A stretch of DNA of 64,000 nt from Deltaproteobacteria bacterium (GTDB taxonomy: Bacteria > UBA10199 > JADGCS01): positions 62,001 through 126,000 of the forward strand of contig JACKPK010000006.1 in NCBI GenBank assembly GCA_024233595.1, in the 5' to 3' direction. The translations under genes were made by a program, and so were the position numbers. Of this stretch, positions 1 to 10,928 are shown one piece after another; within the stretch, counting starts at the first letter, position 1, and every line of letters begins with the position of its first letter. The notes beneath the pieces were generated by a model, which was not told the DNA's origin, did not search any database, and saw only the letters and a program-made list of their open reading frames with translations.

Positions 1-747
1 TGAAGCACCTCAACCCTTGCGGCGTGGCTTTGGCAGACAAACTTAGCGAGGCTTTTGTTTCGGCACGCAAAGGCGATCCTGTGAGTAGCTTTGGTGGCAT
101 TGTGGCCTTAAACCAAGAAGTCGACAAAGACACGGCACTCCTTATGGCCGAGACTTTTTTTGAAGTGATCATCGCTCCTTCTTACTCTTCCGAAGCCAAA
201 GAGGTTTTTGGCAAAAAGAAAAACTTACGTCTGCTCACCTTGGAAGATTTTTTTAAAACAGAAGAAAACGCCTTAGACTACCGACGCGTGAGTGGCGGCA
301 TGTTGGTGCAAGACAACGACACTGGCAGCATAGACATTAACACCTGCCAAGTTGCCACCAAACGCAAACCCACTGAACAAGAATTAGCCGATCTTGATTT
401 TGCGTGGAAAATTGTCAAACACGTTAAATCAAACGCCATCCTAGGCCTGCAAAGACAGCAAACCCTTGGGTGTGGGTGCCGGGCAAATGAAGGCAGTGTT
501 GATTCAGTGAAACTCACGAGCAAAGCCATGGAAAACTTTTGCCGACACCCAAGATCTTAAACAATACGGTGTGGCAAGCGATGCGTTTTTCACTTTTAGA
601 GATGAGCCATCGATGAAGCCGCCAAACACGGCGTGAAAGCTATTATTATTCAGCCAAGATGAAGTTCTATTGCGCGACCAAGAGGTCATTGATGCCTGCG
701 ACGAACACGGCATTGCCATGATTTTTACAGGCATTAAGCATTTTTAG
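1..747 (+). pseudogene. purH: 3' part of bifunctional AICAR formyltransferase/IMP cyclohydrolase, frameshifted
   Basis: PurH carries out the last two steps of IMP synthesis: formylation of AICAR, then ring closure. The window opens inside the gene. The first readable codons give KHLNPCGVALA, a conserved PurH segment, followed by RKGDPVSSFGGIVALN and VKSNAIL in one frame up to about 440. After that the frame is lost more than once, but the expected QQTLG, VDSVKL, HGVKAII, RDQEVIDACDEHGIAM and final FTGIKHF segments can all be found in shifting frames, ending at TAG 745-747. The final one to two hundred residues are therefore present but cannot be translated as written. The break is probably the start of a low-quality sequence patch, though true inactivation cannot be excluded. 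The family identity is secure. Confidence 0.85.
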
Positions 748-3700
748 GCATTAGGGATTATTTTCTTCAAATACTCCACTTCCATAACAATTTCTGTAGA
801 TTGATCAGGAAGACTTTCTAAACGCGCTATTATTTTTTAAATTCTACCACAAACCATCATTCAGCTCACGGAACTCGTAATCGACCATATATAAATATGA
901 AACAAAAGTTTTCTCGATCTGGAAATAAAGAAAAAATATCAGTTCTTTTTATCGTTTTTAATTATGCTTTCCCAAATGAAGAATACCGCAAATAATCATA
1001 GTAACTATAACTAAAACTCATCTCGCAAAAAAGATATATATTAAACCTTAAAGGTATCGAAGCCTCTCAAGACAATGTTGAAAAATTAATTGAAAGGTGT
1101 GGTAAATTTTCTGCTAAAAGGTGATAATCAGATCTACAACCTTAATGGAACAAAGAAGAACTGGGTTCAAAAGCAAACAAACACTCCAATGTGTATTATA
1201 AATGCGATGACAATCTCTAGGCAGTTGTTTCAATAAAACCAACAAGACATTTCATCCAAAATTATTCGAGCCTCTGCAAATGTCTTATCAGCCAACTTTC
1301 CTGCCTGTTTCGACAATGCAACTAAAGCTGAAAGCTAATGTTTGTGGCCGTCATGAAATTTGTTGATGTTCAATCGATTATATTATAAAATTTAAATTAC
1401 TATAAGCTGCATTAATACTCCAACGAAAACAAATTGATGATCCGCAGCAAATTTTAAGCGTAACGGATCAATGAGCATACTGTCTTGTAAAGAATCATAC
1501 ACATCACCCAGTTAAGAAAGTGATACAAAGGCTTTCTACCTCGCCATCCACTAAAATCATTTTAGAATAAAAGTAATATCGCCTTTTTGATCTTCTGATT
1601 TGAGACTTTGCCGTAAACAGCAATCGCTCCAAATGATGCAAACCAAACCAAGAACTTGGTCTCCTGCTCATTAAAGTAATACCCTCTTTCCTAACGACTC
1701 AATTTCTGCAGCCTCCTCTAAAATCTTTCTGTTTTTTGCCGAAAATGCTTGTTATTTCCCGCTCTGCAAGCATTTCTTGATGCGCCGCAAAAACCAGTTT
1801 GATGTTTTGCTAGAATTGCTGAATAAGATACCTGTCTATACTTCCTACCGTTACGTGATCTGAATTTGGTCTCTTTGTATTGCAACAAGGTCAAACTGGC
1901 TTCTTCAAATTTTCACGAGCAACCCGCGAACGCGCTCATGCAGCCTCACCATCACAGATTCGCCCACCTCATCACGATCTTTGAGCAAAGACAACTGAGG
2001 CCTTCTGCAAAAGTGCTTCCAACTCTTCATCCTGCGCTAAAGCGCCGGCTTAAAATCCTTCAGGGTCCATCTGCAAAATCAATGACATAATCTGAAAAGC
2101 GTGTCACTAATCCGCAGTTTTTATTTCACTGCTTCAGCAAGCAAATCAATACTTGGTAGCAACTTTTAGATGAACGGCGGCTTCCAAATTTCTGAAAACC
2201 AAGAGATAAAGAAAAATTTGGTGAAGATGAATCGCCTCCCAAAAAAGATCTCTGTGCGCTTTTCGTCCCAACCAAAAAGATTTTTGCAGACTCAATGGCA
2301 TATTACTGGATGATAACCGCCAAGAGCGACCGTCCACCATTACTTACTTTCTTAGGTATAGTCACTATGGTCCTTGAGGATCAACTTTGCAAGGCATTTA
2401 AATCATAAATGCTCGCTGAAAGTCGATCTCATGAAGCGCTGCATCACTTCCTGACTACGGTTCGATAACAAACCATAACGTTGGTTTTTGAGCTGCAAAA
2501 ACCAAATTTAATGAAAACTCAAACACCAAAGGCACAGCAGGTCGTAAGCTTAACGCCGAAACTTCAATGTTTCATCAACATCAAGATAGTAATTTTAAGG
2601 TGTAAAGAGTCGATTAAGCATCCTTCTAACAACTCACATCCTACTCGAGATCATGATTTTGAAGCTGTAACTTACGAAGAAGACCCAGAATAGAACGCAA
2701 AACCAAAACATTTTTGTTCTGCGAAATAAATTTGTTCTAGATCATCTTAGATAAAGTTTTTCTGACCAAACTTCCCGCCCTAAAACAACCGGGTGGTTGA
2801 TCACAGAATCCCACAACACATCACCACACAATTCATCAAAGCTGCATAAGCTTTCTCAGCTGTAGGAATCAAAACAGGTGGCATAGCATCACTCAAAGCC
2901 TGAGGCAATTTAGTGTAAAACTTGTAGCCTAATGCTGCCACCGCCATTGGTACTGTGCCCAGGTGGGATGGCTGTGATTCGTGCTGTACTGGCGACTCAA
3001 AGACATCCGCATCATGCGGCGGGTTCAACGATAAATCTGCTCAAATCCATGAAGTGCTCGCAGAAAGTGGTGCCACCACTTACTCAAACAGGCAAATCAT
3101 CATAACAAAAGCCACTAGCAGCAGCACTTTGAACAGACATTGGTTTTGAAAGGCAAAAGGCATAGTTGGGCATTCTTAAAATAGCATGACACTTTGGATC
3201 CCAAAAATGGAGTCACCTTCCTTATCGGCCAAGGGGTGAGAAAGTTGCTCAGCACCGAAAAACAATGCTTAAAAAGATTAAAAATATAAAATAAATACAA
3301 ACTTACAAAACAATGAAAAAACAGACAACTTTTCTCCAAACACATTTCGATAGATTAATCATGATGCTGATTTTATCTCCGGGTGAGTTTTCTTTCTACC
3401 TTATAACTCCTATTCGCCCGGTTCTCTCGCGAAGCAGCCGTAACAGGTTTATATGGCGATCCTGGATGTCCCTTTACTGGTCTACCTGAAACACTCCACC
3501 GGCGAGGCACTGCTCTAGAAGCAAGCAAGTAATCTCCCAGAGACTGAAACGGCATCCGCAACAACAACACGCTATGATCAAACAGAAGACGGTTTGAATT
3601 AGATTATGGTTCCTTGCCTAAGAGGGTATGACAGGCGAAATCGGACGATTGGCCCGCAATTTCAGGTTTACCTCCTGAGGTTCTTGCACGCTCTTTCTCC

Positions 3701-4230
3701 GGAGGGCATCCTTGGACATAATGTTATCAATTTCACATCTCATAAGCTCCCCACCAGACTAAGGAAACAACAACACATCATTTCTATCAGACAGGATAAA
3801 AAAGCCTTGAAGACACTATGATCTCTTCCATCAATCGACACCAAGGTCAGCCTACAATGATGTTAGGCATGCGCACGACCAGAACTTTAAGAAAAAAATA
3901 TGAGCATATTTACCCAAAAAATACGGAATTGGGCATCGTAGATTTATTGGATGCAATTTTATCAATAGCAAGATTAAGATTCGCAGATGGGAAGATCCAC
4001 CTATCATCAACCCTCAATGGCGGCAGCGGACAGAAACCGCAATTTACCAACGCAATCACATGGTGGACAATGGACAATGGCTAAAATTTGCAGCCAAACC
4101 AACAGGACTCAATAAAGAAAAATACTGAATACCCTATTGGAAGATGCTTCGACCGTTTGCTATAAGATTTTTTATCATTCTTGGAAAGAAATGCTCGTTT
4201 TTCAACCTGGTTAAAAAATCTCTGGGGACG
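748..4230. other. Long stretch without a readable gene
   Basis: About 3.5 kb in which no open frame longer than about 90 codons looks like a protein. Short segments read better on the minus strand, for example RDEVGESVMVRLHERVRG in the complement of roughly 1900-2000 and a hydrophobic tail in the complement of 2801-3028. This suggests one or more minus-strand genes broken by indels, with no recognised family. The stretch from about 3400 to 4100 may hold plus-strand remnants, but nothing could be identified. Base quality appears poor throughout, as in the flanking purH and trpB fragments. Confidence 0.5.
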
Positions 4231-4571
4231 CTAAAACACCACCACTAACCTCAACTTCTCCACAACCTCTTCAAACAAGAGATCAGGAACCATTTTGAGA
4301 AGCTTCACAAAACGCGCGTTATCAATCGCACGCGATTGATCAATCATAACGTCGCAATCTTTTTGATTACCGCAATGCCTTGCTTTTGGAAGACGCACAC
4401 AAAAATATTTTCTGGTGTGAGCTTTGTGGTGCAGGCCATCAGAATGGAAGGGTGCCTACATCATTTAAAAGATGCGTTCTGCACGACCAGCACGGGCCGT
4501 GTTTTACCCGCCTCTGTGCCTTTACTGGGATTTAAGTTTGCTAAATAAAGATGGCCTCGTTTGATTTTCAA
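4231..4571 (-). pseudogene. MazF/PemK-type toxin endoribonuclease, frameshifted
   Basis: The minus strand from a TTG at 4571 reads LKIKRGHLYLANLNPSKG followed by TEAGKTRPVLVVQN, the typical N-terminus of a MazF/PemK mRNA interferase, including the conserved RG start and TRPVLVVQN strand. The frame then shifts. The C-terminal half is recognisable as DCDVMIDQSRAIDN followed by RFVKLLKMVPDLLFEEV, ending at a stop at 4231-4233. MazF toxins cleave cellular mRNA and are neutralised by a partner encoded just upstream, which matches the small gene ending 2 bp before this start. At least two indels break the frame, either real inactivation or sequence error. The family call rests on motifs at both ends. 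Confidence 0.7.
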
Positions 4572-4573
4572 AA

Positions 4574-4797
4574 TTAATCCTCTATGTCTTCCAATGCATC
4601 TAACTCTTGCATATGCTTTATTTAAACTTTTACCTCTACAATATTCAAAATGGCTAAAATTGATTTTTAATGATTTGCGATCGAGGCTTTTTTTAAGCTC
4701 TTGCAAAACTTCACGAATCGCTGTGTTTATCGAAGATTGAGGTCTATGTCTTGACCAAAACAAGTCTGCCGCTAACAAGTGGTCAAGGATTTTTCAT
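4574..4797 (-). pseudogene. Probable MazE-like antitoxin, frame broken
   Basis: A small frame directly upstream of the MazF-like toxin. The middle reads SSINTAIREVLQELKKSLDRKS, like the helix of a ribbon-helix-helix antitoxin, and another frame supplies an acidic end, MQELDALEDIED, before a TAA at 4574-4576. The stop lies 2 bp from the toxin's TTG, the tight spacing expected of a toxin-antitoxin operon. The ATG at 4795-4797 is the only nearby start but is out of frame with the middle section. The antitoxin role is inferred from size, position and the neighbouring toxin rather than from a clear motif. Confidence 0.45.
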
Positions 4798-4854
4798 GCT
4801 GTAATCATACTAAAAAGCATGGTTTTTATCAACACTTATCAGCCCCTAAACTTT

Positions 4855-6085
4855 ATGAATCCTTTCTTTTTTTCCTTATCGTGCGCAAGTGAAACAAAAA
4901 CCAAACAAACTCCCAAACTTCACGCAGTCACTTTCCCAGGTGAATTTGGCGAAGCCAAATACGTTTATAAAACCTCAAAAGCCTTATCTTTTAGAACTAG
5001 AACAGGCCTACAACCTTAAATCATAAAGCCAAAAATTCAAGACCAATTCACAAACAGCACGTGACTACATTGGTCGCCCACATACTCTTTGCCGATCAGC
5101 TCCGGTAAAATTGGGCGCAAAATTTATTTAAAACAAGACCTCTGCCACACTGGCGCACAAAGTGAACAACACTTTGGGCCAATGCTGGCCAAAATAAAGC
5201 AGCGTGATCGCCGAAACCGGAGCTGGGCAACATGGCGTTGCCACAGCCACACTCTGCGCAAAATTAAATTTAGACTGCGAAGTTTACATGGGCGCCGAAG
5301 ACGTGGAACGACAAGCACTTAACGTTCACCGCATGAAAATGCTTGGCGCCAAAGTGATTCCCGTAACAAGTGGCAGCCAAACTTTAAAAGACGCTCTAAA
5401 CGAAGCACTGCGCGATTGGGTGACCAACATTCAAAACACTTTTTATTGCATTGGCACGGTGGCAGGCCCTCACCCTTACCCCATTATGGTGCGCGACTTC
5501 CAAGCAATCATTGGTCAAGAAACAAAAGCGCAACTCAAAAAATACACAAAGAGCGATCCTGATTTTTTAATTGCCTGTGTTGGCGGTGGCTCTAACGCTA
5601 TGGGCTTGTTTTACCCTTACGTAAACAACAAAAAAGTAAAATTCATTGGCGTGGAAGCGGCTGGTTCGGGAATCAAAACAGGAAAGCACGCTGCCACCTT
5701 AAGCGCTGGTTCTGTTGGGGTATTGCACGGCAACAAAACTTATTTACTACAAGACGCCGATGGCCAAATCATCCCAACCCATTCCATTAGCGCTGGCCTA
5801 GATTACCCAGGCGTTGGTCCCGAACACGCTTTTTACAAAGACACAAAGCGTGCCGAATACGTGGCCGTGACCGATAAAGACGCGCTCAAAGGCATTGATC
5901 TTTTATCGCAAACAGAAGGAATTATCCCGGCTCTAGAAACCGCACACGCTATTGGTTATTTGCCAAAGCTGTGCCGCGGCAAAGGCAAAAATAAAATCAT
6001 TGTTGTGAACGTGAGCGGCCGTGGCGATAAAGACATGCACACTTTAATAGGAATACAGGGATTAGGGAACTTGGGGACCAAATAA
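4855..6085 (+). pseudogene. trpB: Tryptophan synthase beta chain, 5' third frameshifted
   Basis: TrpB condenses indole with serine, using PLP, to make tryptophan. From about 5204 the frame is intact and unmistakable: ETGAGQHGVATATLCAKL, EVYMGAEDVERQALNVHRMK, VTSGSQTLKDALNEALRDWV, the phosphate-binding GGGSNAMG and HSISAGLDYPGVGPEHA. The first 350 bp hold the N-terminus in broken frames (FPGEFG, KIYLKQDLCHTGA). The region of the PLP lysine (HTGAHKVNN expected) is hit by an indel, so the catalytic lysine is visible only in another frame. The C-terminus carries an unusual tail, GIQGLGNLGTK, coded by sequence that looks like a dispersed intergenic repeat. The gene is followed closely by trpA. The contrast between a ruined 5' end and a perfect 880 bp suggests sequencing noise. 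Confidence 0.88.
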
Positions 6086-6090
6086 AGATT

Positions 6091-6120
6091 ACCCAACCCC
6101 CTCCTTTGTAAGGAGGGCTA
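6091..6120. repeat. Short palindromic intergenic repeat, copy 1
   Basis: The core CCTCCTTTGTAAGGAGG forms a small hairpin between trpB and trpA. A closely related copy lies after lysA at 13869-13905, so this looks like a dispersed intergenic element rather than a gene-specific terminator. Confidence 0.6.
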
Positions 6121-6146
6121 GAGAGTAGAAACTACTAAAGCACACA

Positions 6147-6926
6147 TCTCTCATCACAAAAACACTGAATGATCTTCGTAAAAAAAACAAAAAGGCTTTC
6201 ATTCCTTTTTTAACATGCGGGGACCCCAGTCCAAAAATCACCGAAGACGCCATTGATGTTCTTGTGGAACAAGGCGCCACACTCATTGAATTGGGCATGC
6301 CTTTTTCTGACCCCATGGCAGATGGGCCAACCATTCAAAAATCATCCGAGCGTGCCTTAGCAAACGGCATGACACTGCAAGGCACATTAGAGCTGGTCAA
6401 ATGGGTGCGCACCAAGCACGACATCCCTCTTTTGCTCATGGGCTACTACAACCCGATTCTGCATTACGGCCTTAAGAAATTTGCTAAAGATGCCAAAAAC
6501 GCTGGCGTGAATGCCTTACTGATTGTGGACCTGCCTGTAGAAGAATCAGAAGAATTACGAACTCATTTAAAAGACAGCAATATCGATTTGATTTATTTGC
6601 TCACGCCAACAAGCACCAAAGAACGCATTCAATTGGTTAACCAATTTGGTTCGGGTTTTGTGTACTATGTTTCGTTTACAGGAACCACAGGAGCACAATC
6701 TTTAAACACGACTGCTGTTAAGAAAAATGTTTTGTCTCTTAAAAAACAAATCAAACTGCCAATCAATGTTGGCTTTGGCATTTCGACAAAACAAGACATT
6801 AAAGCTGTGCAAGAGTTTGCTGATGGAGCCGTGGTGGGATCTGCCATTGTGAAAATGATCGAACAAGCCAGCCAGTCAAACAACTTCAAAAGCAACTTCA
6901 AAAAAGAACTACAAAAGCTGTTTTAA
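6147..6926 (+). CDS. trpA: Tryptophan synthase alpha chain, start codon unclear
   Basis: TrpA cleaves indole-3-glycerol phosphate and passes indole to TrpB. The open frame reads KAFIPFLTCGDPS, then GATLIELGMPFSDPMADGP with the catalytic Glu and Asp of the TIM barrel, LLMGYYNPI, VDLPVEES, YLLTPTS, GFVYYVSFTGTTG and the phosphate-binding GFGIS and DGAVVGSAIV. The frame is open from 6129, but no ATG precedes the conserved N-terminus. The sequence around 6147 looks as if an ATG before a Ser-Leu-Ile start has lost bases. The only formal start downstream, GTG 6264, would remove the first barrel strand, so the longer reading is preferred. The gene follows trpB in the usual trpBA order. Confidence 0.85.
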   Translation, partial: SLITKTLNDLRKKNKKAFIPFLTCGDPSPKITEDAIDVLVEQGATLIELGMPFSDPMADGPTIQKSSERALANGMTLQGTLELVKWVRTKHDIPLLLMGYYNPILHYGLKKFAKDAKNAGVNALLIVDLPVEESEELRTHLKDSNIDLIYLLTPTSTKERIQLVNQFGSGFVYYVSFTGTTGAQSLNTTAVKKNVLSLKKQIKLPINVGFGISTKQDIKAVQEFADGAVVGSAIVKMIEQASQSNNFKSNFKKELQKLF

Positions 6927-6971
6927 TGATGCGGCTGCCGTCGTTTTCCACCCTTGTCTAAAAATGCATAA

Positions 6972-7005
6972 AAACCCTCGAACAGCACCGCAATGCTCGG
7001 GGTTT
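6972..7005 (+). terminator. Possible terminator after trpA
   Basis: An imperfect inverted repeat, AAACCCTCGA paired with TCGGGGTTTA, lies about 45 bp after the trpA stop. It has no clear T-run and sits in a low-quality stretch, so the call is weak. Confidence 0.3.
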
Positions 7006-7065
7006 ATGGAGACACGGTTTAAAAACCAAACAACTATAATGTAAGAGGCTATACCTTAAATAGCA

Positions 7066-7546
7066 TCACGCAAACTGACTTTGCATCAGAGACAAACGGT
7101 ACTCTGTAGGGGTCATGCCAGTTTCTTTACGGAAAAGGTAAGTGAAGTAAGCGTGGTCTTTAATGCCAACCAAGTAAGCCACTTCACCAACAAATTTTTT
7201 ATGCTGTGCAAAAATCCTTTGGCGCTTCAATGCGCATATCTAACAAAACATTTGTGTAAGTGCGTTTTAAGAACGAAAACAAGCGTTGAATTTGCGCACA
7301 GACACTTCTAAGCGTTCAGCCAGGTCAGATATATTGGCATCGTTATGCAAGTTGTCTTGCATCCAGGTTAAACTTTTTGCGAATAGTAATTCGTCTTTTG
7401 TGGCGTTAAATGTGCTCGCTTCAACTTCGCGAACAAATTCGCCAACACTGTTACGCTTGGTTTCAAAGAATCGCGCAACAGTTGCTCTTTTATTCTTAAG
7501 TAAGTTTTACGAATCGATACAGTTTGGTTTCAGATGCAGTGTTCAT
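7066..7546 (-). pseudogene. AraC-family transcriptional regulator remnant
   Basis: Read on the minus strand in shifting frames, this gives a small DNA-binding protein. An ATG at 7544-7546 opens MNTASETKLYRFVKL. Then comes NLHNDANISDLAERLEVSV, the first helix-turn-helix of an AraC/XylS domain, and LKRTYTNVLLDMRIEAPKD. The second half contains the hallmark FRKETGMTPTEYRLSLMQS sequence pieced together from neighbouring frames, ending at TGA 7066-7068. At about 160 residues it is only slightly larger than the DNA-binding domain and has no obvious ligand-binding domain. At least three indels break it. Target genes cannot be inferred. Confidence 0.7.
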
Positions 7547-8003
7547 GGTGGTTTGCCCTTCATTTTGTTTTGTTGATTTGTGTTTCCATAGTCATAGAAG
7601 CAATTGTCAGTTGCCAATTTTTTTAGTTTAGCGACAAATCCTTTTTATTGCTGATTTCAAGGACTTGCAGTGAATCCTTCTCCTACCGAGGACTTTCACA
7701 CCCATTCGGCCCATTTATGGGGTGTCACGATCTCCTATTACAGGTGGGGACACCTTCCCCCAAACCCATCTTAGAGTAAAAAGCTTTTAAATTTTTCTTC
7801 TCTCCACTTCTTTTTTGCAAAAGAGCGGGATTTTGATCATTTTGCAATAAGTTTTTTCGTAAAAAATATAAGCTATTGTGATTATTGTGAATTTTTGAAT
7901 AGAAAAAATAGGGTGAGCACTCTTCACGACATTTTTGAGAATACCCACCCATTTAATGTGACAATTATGATAGTTTTGTCAGAGGTGGGGTTAACACCTG
8001 ATA
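7547..8003. other. Intergenic stretch, no gene recognised
   Basis: AT-rich sequence between the AraC-type remnant and the glutaredoxin remnant. The only longer frame (complement of 7725-7952) has no family features and is rich in Lys, Asn and Ser as expected of chance translation. No terminator with a T-run was seen. Confidence 0.4.
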
Positions 8004-8299
8004 TCAAGACTGGTCTAGAGTCTGTTGCAACTCACGTGCAGGTTTTGTTTCTAAGGTGATGTCACAACCCCCAACGAATTGACCATTAATGTACACTTGC
8101 GGGATTGTTGGCCAATTTGAAAAGTCTTTGATGCCTTGGCGCAACTCTTGGCTAGCCAGCACGTTGCGGGTTTCAAAAATCAACCCAAGCTGTCTGAACA
8201 TCACCAGCGGCCGAAAACCCACATTCCGGCATGTCTTTTTCTGTCATGAAAACAATGACTTTATTGTTTTCATCGTTTATTTGCTCTTGAACACTCCAT
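8004..8299 (-). pseudogene. Monothiol glutaredoxin (Grx4/GrxD type), frameshifted
   Basis: Monothiol glutaredoxins carry and deliver [2Fe-2S] clusters. The C-terminal part is clean: ELRQGIKDFSNWPTIPQVYI followed by NGQFVGGCDITLE, containing the WPT-x-PQ-V-x-I-x-G and GGCD glutathione-binding motifs. The N-terminal half is found in two other frames from an ATG at 8297-8299: VIVFMTEKDMPECGFSA, where MPECGFS corresponds to the CGFS active site. The reconstructed protein is about 100 residues, normal for a single-domain monothiol glutaredoxin. At least two indels separate the pieces. The active-site Cys is visible, which argues that the gene is functional in the organism and that the breaks are sequence errors. 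Confidence 0.8.
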
Positions 8300-9350
8300 G
8301 TTTCTTCCTTTTAAATTATTTTTGAATTTGATTTACAAGGTGATTCCTTGGGCCTGCAGGCAACAAAAAGCTTACTCTTGCGAGGTACAAACCTAATCAA
8401 AAGCATGAATTGGTCCTTAGAGCTCTTTAAGAACTTTCGTTTCTTGCATTTGTTGCGCTTTTGCCCGTAATTTGCAAAAGATTTAGATGCGATGCGATGA
8501 TGGTAGATCGTTTGGTCTAGACAGTGGCCTCGCTGGACGCAGTCCCTCTTATGTCTTTAACCTGAGAAGGTTCCATTAGCACTCCAGAAATCTCCATTTC
8601 TGAGACATGATACAACGTCCTAAATACAGTTGATGACTTGGAATAATGAAAGGAATAGCAATATATCCTTCAGGACCAGCCACTAATAATGCGAATTACT
8701 TTTAATGAAAATAGTTGGAAAATAAATGGGATAAAATAGAGCCCCAAATCCTCCGCTTTTTTATATTAATAGCAAAAAATGGCGGGACAGGGAAAAAAAT
8801 AAAAGCAACTACCTACTGTATTTAATTGGAATGCTTTTTGAAAAGCTATAGAAACAAAGTAAGCCCCTGTCTAATCGCACTCAAATAAAGTGGGCGACGG
8901 TGGGGAGCGCTCAACAAAAACGATCGTACAAATAACCCGAAAAAAATTCTTCCGGAAACATACCACCGAAGCTTGAATCAAAATGTGGTTGAAAGCCAAT
9001 GGGAATTTTTAGCTGCGTGAAATTCAGCACCAAAAAATGACACTTTGATAAAATGATTCAAAACAAAAAGCGCTGGAAAAAATCATAAGAACAAAAGCAC
9101 AAAAGCTTTTTAAGAACGAATCAGAAAACCGTTTTTCACGACAGTAATTTAGAGCCTCTTTGGCACCAAATCCCAACATAAAGGGAGGATACACCATGAG
9201 CATGGCCGTGATGGCGGCGAAGATTACTTTCGATAAAAAAGACCAACTTTGAATTTATGAAATCATTGATTTTTTTTGTCCAGTCTCACATTTGAGACAA
9301 TAAATGAGACTAATGACAAGCTCTACTGCTCCACTGATCTATTTGATCAA
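8300..9350. other. Intergenic stretch, no gene recognised
   Basis: About 1 kb with no credible reading frame on either strand. A good Shine-Dalgarno-like GGGAGG precedes an ATG at about 9196 (MSMAVMAAKITFDKKDQL), but that frame soon stops. A fragment in the complement of 8400-8480 reads KAQQMQETKVLKEL, too short to assign. The sequence has the same indel-ridden look as neighbouring stretches. Confidence 0.4.
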
Positions 9351-9408
9351 ATGCTCTTTTCCCATTTCAGATCAGGAGATCAAGTTGATCAGTTGATCAG
9401 GAGAGCAT
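9351..9408. promoter_or_regulatory. Nested inverted repeat downstream of rho
   Basis: ATGCTCT at 9351 pairs with AGAGCAT at 9402-9408, and the interior is full of TGATC words that can also pair. It lies immediately after the rho stop on the rho-transcribed side and could be a 3' stem-loop or terminator. It lacks a T-run, so its role is uncertain. Confidence 0.35.
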
Positions 9409-9410
9409 AT

Positions 9411-10928
9411 CTATTTATTCATAGACTCTAAGAAATCAGCGTTGGTGTCTGTGTCCTTAAGTTTATCGTGCAGAAACTCCATGGTATCAACCACGTTCAA
9501 AGCAGCCAATAACTTACGCAACACCCACACACGACTCAACACCTCTGGCGGTTGCAAGAGCTCTTCTTTACGCGTGCCAGATTTGTTCACATCCATACAT
9601 GGGAACACACGTTTTTCCATAAGCTTGCGATCAAGATGAATCTCGCTATTACCAGTGCCTTTAAACTCCTCAAAGATCACCTCGTCCATACGCGATCCTG
9701 TATCGATCAAAGCAGTCGCAATGATGGTTAGCGAACCGCCCTGCTCTACGTTACGAGCCGCACCAAAGAAACGCTTTGGTTTGTGCAAAGCATTGGAATC
9801 AACACCACCTGAAAGGATCTTGCCTGATGGCGGAACAACAGTGTTGTAAGCACGCGCCAAACGCGTGATCGAATCCAAAAGAATCACAACATCTTTTTTG
9901 TGTTCAACCAAACGCTTGGCCTTTTCGATGACCATCTCGGCAACTTGCACGTGTCGTGTAGCAGGTTCATCAAAGGTTGAACTCACCACTTCGCCTTTAA
10001 CGTGGCGCTGCATGTCTGTGACTTCCTCTGGACGCTCATCAATGAGCAAGACAATCAAAGACACTTCAGGATTATTTTTAGTGATGGCGTTAGCAATTTG
10101 TTGCATCATCACAGTTTTACCTGTGCGTGGTGGCGCCACAATCAAAGCGCGTTGGCCTTTGCCAATGGGCACTAATAAATCGATGATTCGCGATGTGTAA
10201 TCTTTTTTGTCGTATTCAAATTTGAATTTCTCTTCAGGGTACAAAGGCGTGAGGTTATCGAACAAAATTTTATTACGCACTTTATCGGCTTGCTCAAAGT
10301 TCACATTGTCGACTTTGATCAACGCAAAATAACGCTCGCCCTCTTTGGGAGCACGGATCTGCCCGTAAACGGTATCGCCCGTGTGCAGGTTGAAACGACG
10401 CACCTGAGATGGAGAGACATAAATATCATCAGGACCAGGCAAATAGTTAAAATCTGGAGAACGCAAAAAGCCAAAACCATCTGGAAGCGTTTCCAAAACA
10501 CCTTCACCATAAATTTCACCAAAGGCATCGGGCTGCGATTGCAAAATGGCAAAGATCAATTCTTGGCGCTTTAGGCTCGAAGGGTTTTCGATACCGAACA
10601 TATCGCCCACCGCGATGAGTTCTTTGATATCGACCTCTTTAAGATCTTTTAGGTAGATGGTTTCGCCAGTAAAATACTGTGCTAAATTAGGAGCTTCTTT
10701 TTCCAATTGTTTTTTATCAATCTCAACAGGCTCTTTTGGAATCGCATCACGAACTTTATTAGCATCGCTAGCGTTGCTGGTGTTGCCATTGCCATCGCGA
10801 TCATTGCGTGGTCTGGTGTTACGACGACCACCGTTATCGCGACTGCTGCGACGACCGCCACTGCGACGATTTGAATCTTTTGATTTGCTAGAACCTTGGT
10901 TATCAGGATCTGATGTTCTCATGCTCAT
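9411..10928 (-). CDS. rho: Transcription termination factor Rho
   Basis: Rho is the hexameric RNA helicase that ends transcription of untranslated RNA. The 505-residue protein begins with about 60 residues rich in Arg, Ser, Gly and Asn (for example RRSGGRRSSRDNGGRR), an insertion before the usual N-terminal helix bundle (residues ~75-130). The cold-shock RNA-binding fold follows (ETLPDGFGFLRSPDFNYLPG, ~146-165). The ATPase core has Walker A APPRTGKT at 265-272, Walker B VVILLDSITRLARAY near 347-361, and the RNA-contacting Q and R loops in PPSGKILSGGVDSNALHKPK. Length is at the upper end for the family because of the basic N-terminal tail. ATG at residue 3 is an alternative start. It is transcribed away from argH, from a 142-bp shared upstream region. 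Confidence 0.97.
   Translation of the reverse strand: MSMRTSDPDNQGSSKSKDSNRRSGGRRSSRDNGGRRNTRPRNDRDGNGNTSNASDANKVRDAIPKEPVEIDKKQLEKEAPNLAQYFTGETIYLKDLKEVDIKELIAVGDMFGIENPSSLKRQELIFAILQSQPDAFGEIYGEGVLETLPDGFGFLRSPDFNYLPGPDDIYVSPSQVRRFNLHTGDTVYGQIRAPKEGERYFALIKVDNVNFEQADKVRNKILFDNLTPLYPEEKFKFEYDKKDYTSRIIDLLVPIGKGQRALIVAPPRTGKTVMMQQIANAITKNNPEVSLIVLLIDERPEEVTDMQRHVKGEVVSSTFDEPATRHVQVAEMVIEKAKRLVEHKKDVVILLDSITRLARAYNTVVPPSGKILSGGVDSNALHKPKRFFGAARNVEQGGSLTIIATALIDTGSRMDEVIFEEFKGTGNSEIHLDRKLMEKRVFPCMDVNKSGTRKEELLQPPEVLSRVWVLRKLLAALNVVDTMEFLHDKLKDTDTNADFLESMNK

Noticed and set aside
3373..4084. Several 65-90 residue frames in the gene-poor 5' region
   Set aside because: No motif, no ribosome-binding site, and the surrounding sequence shows frequent indels; probably chance frames or fragments of an unidentified gene.
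6665..6901. Minus-strand frame inside trpA
   Set aside because: It lies fully inside the trpA coding frame, which has strong family motifs, so it is a shadow frame.
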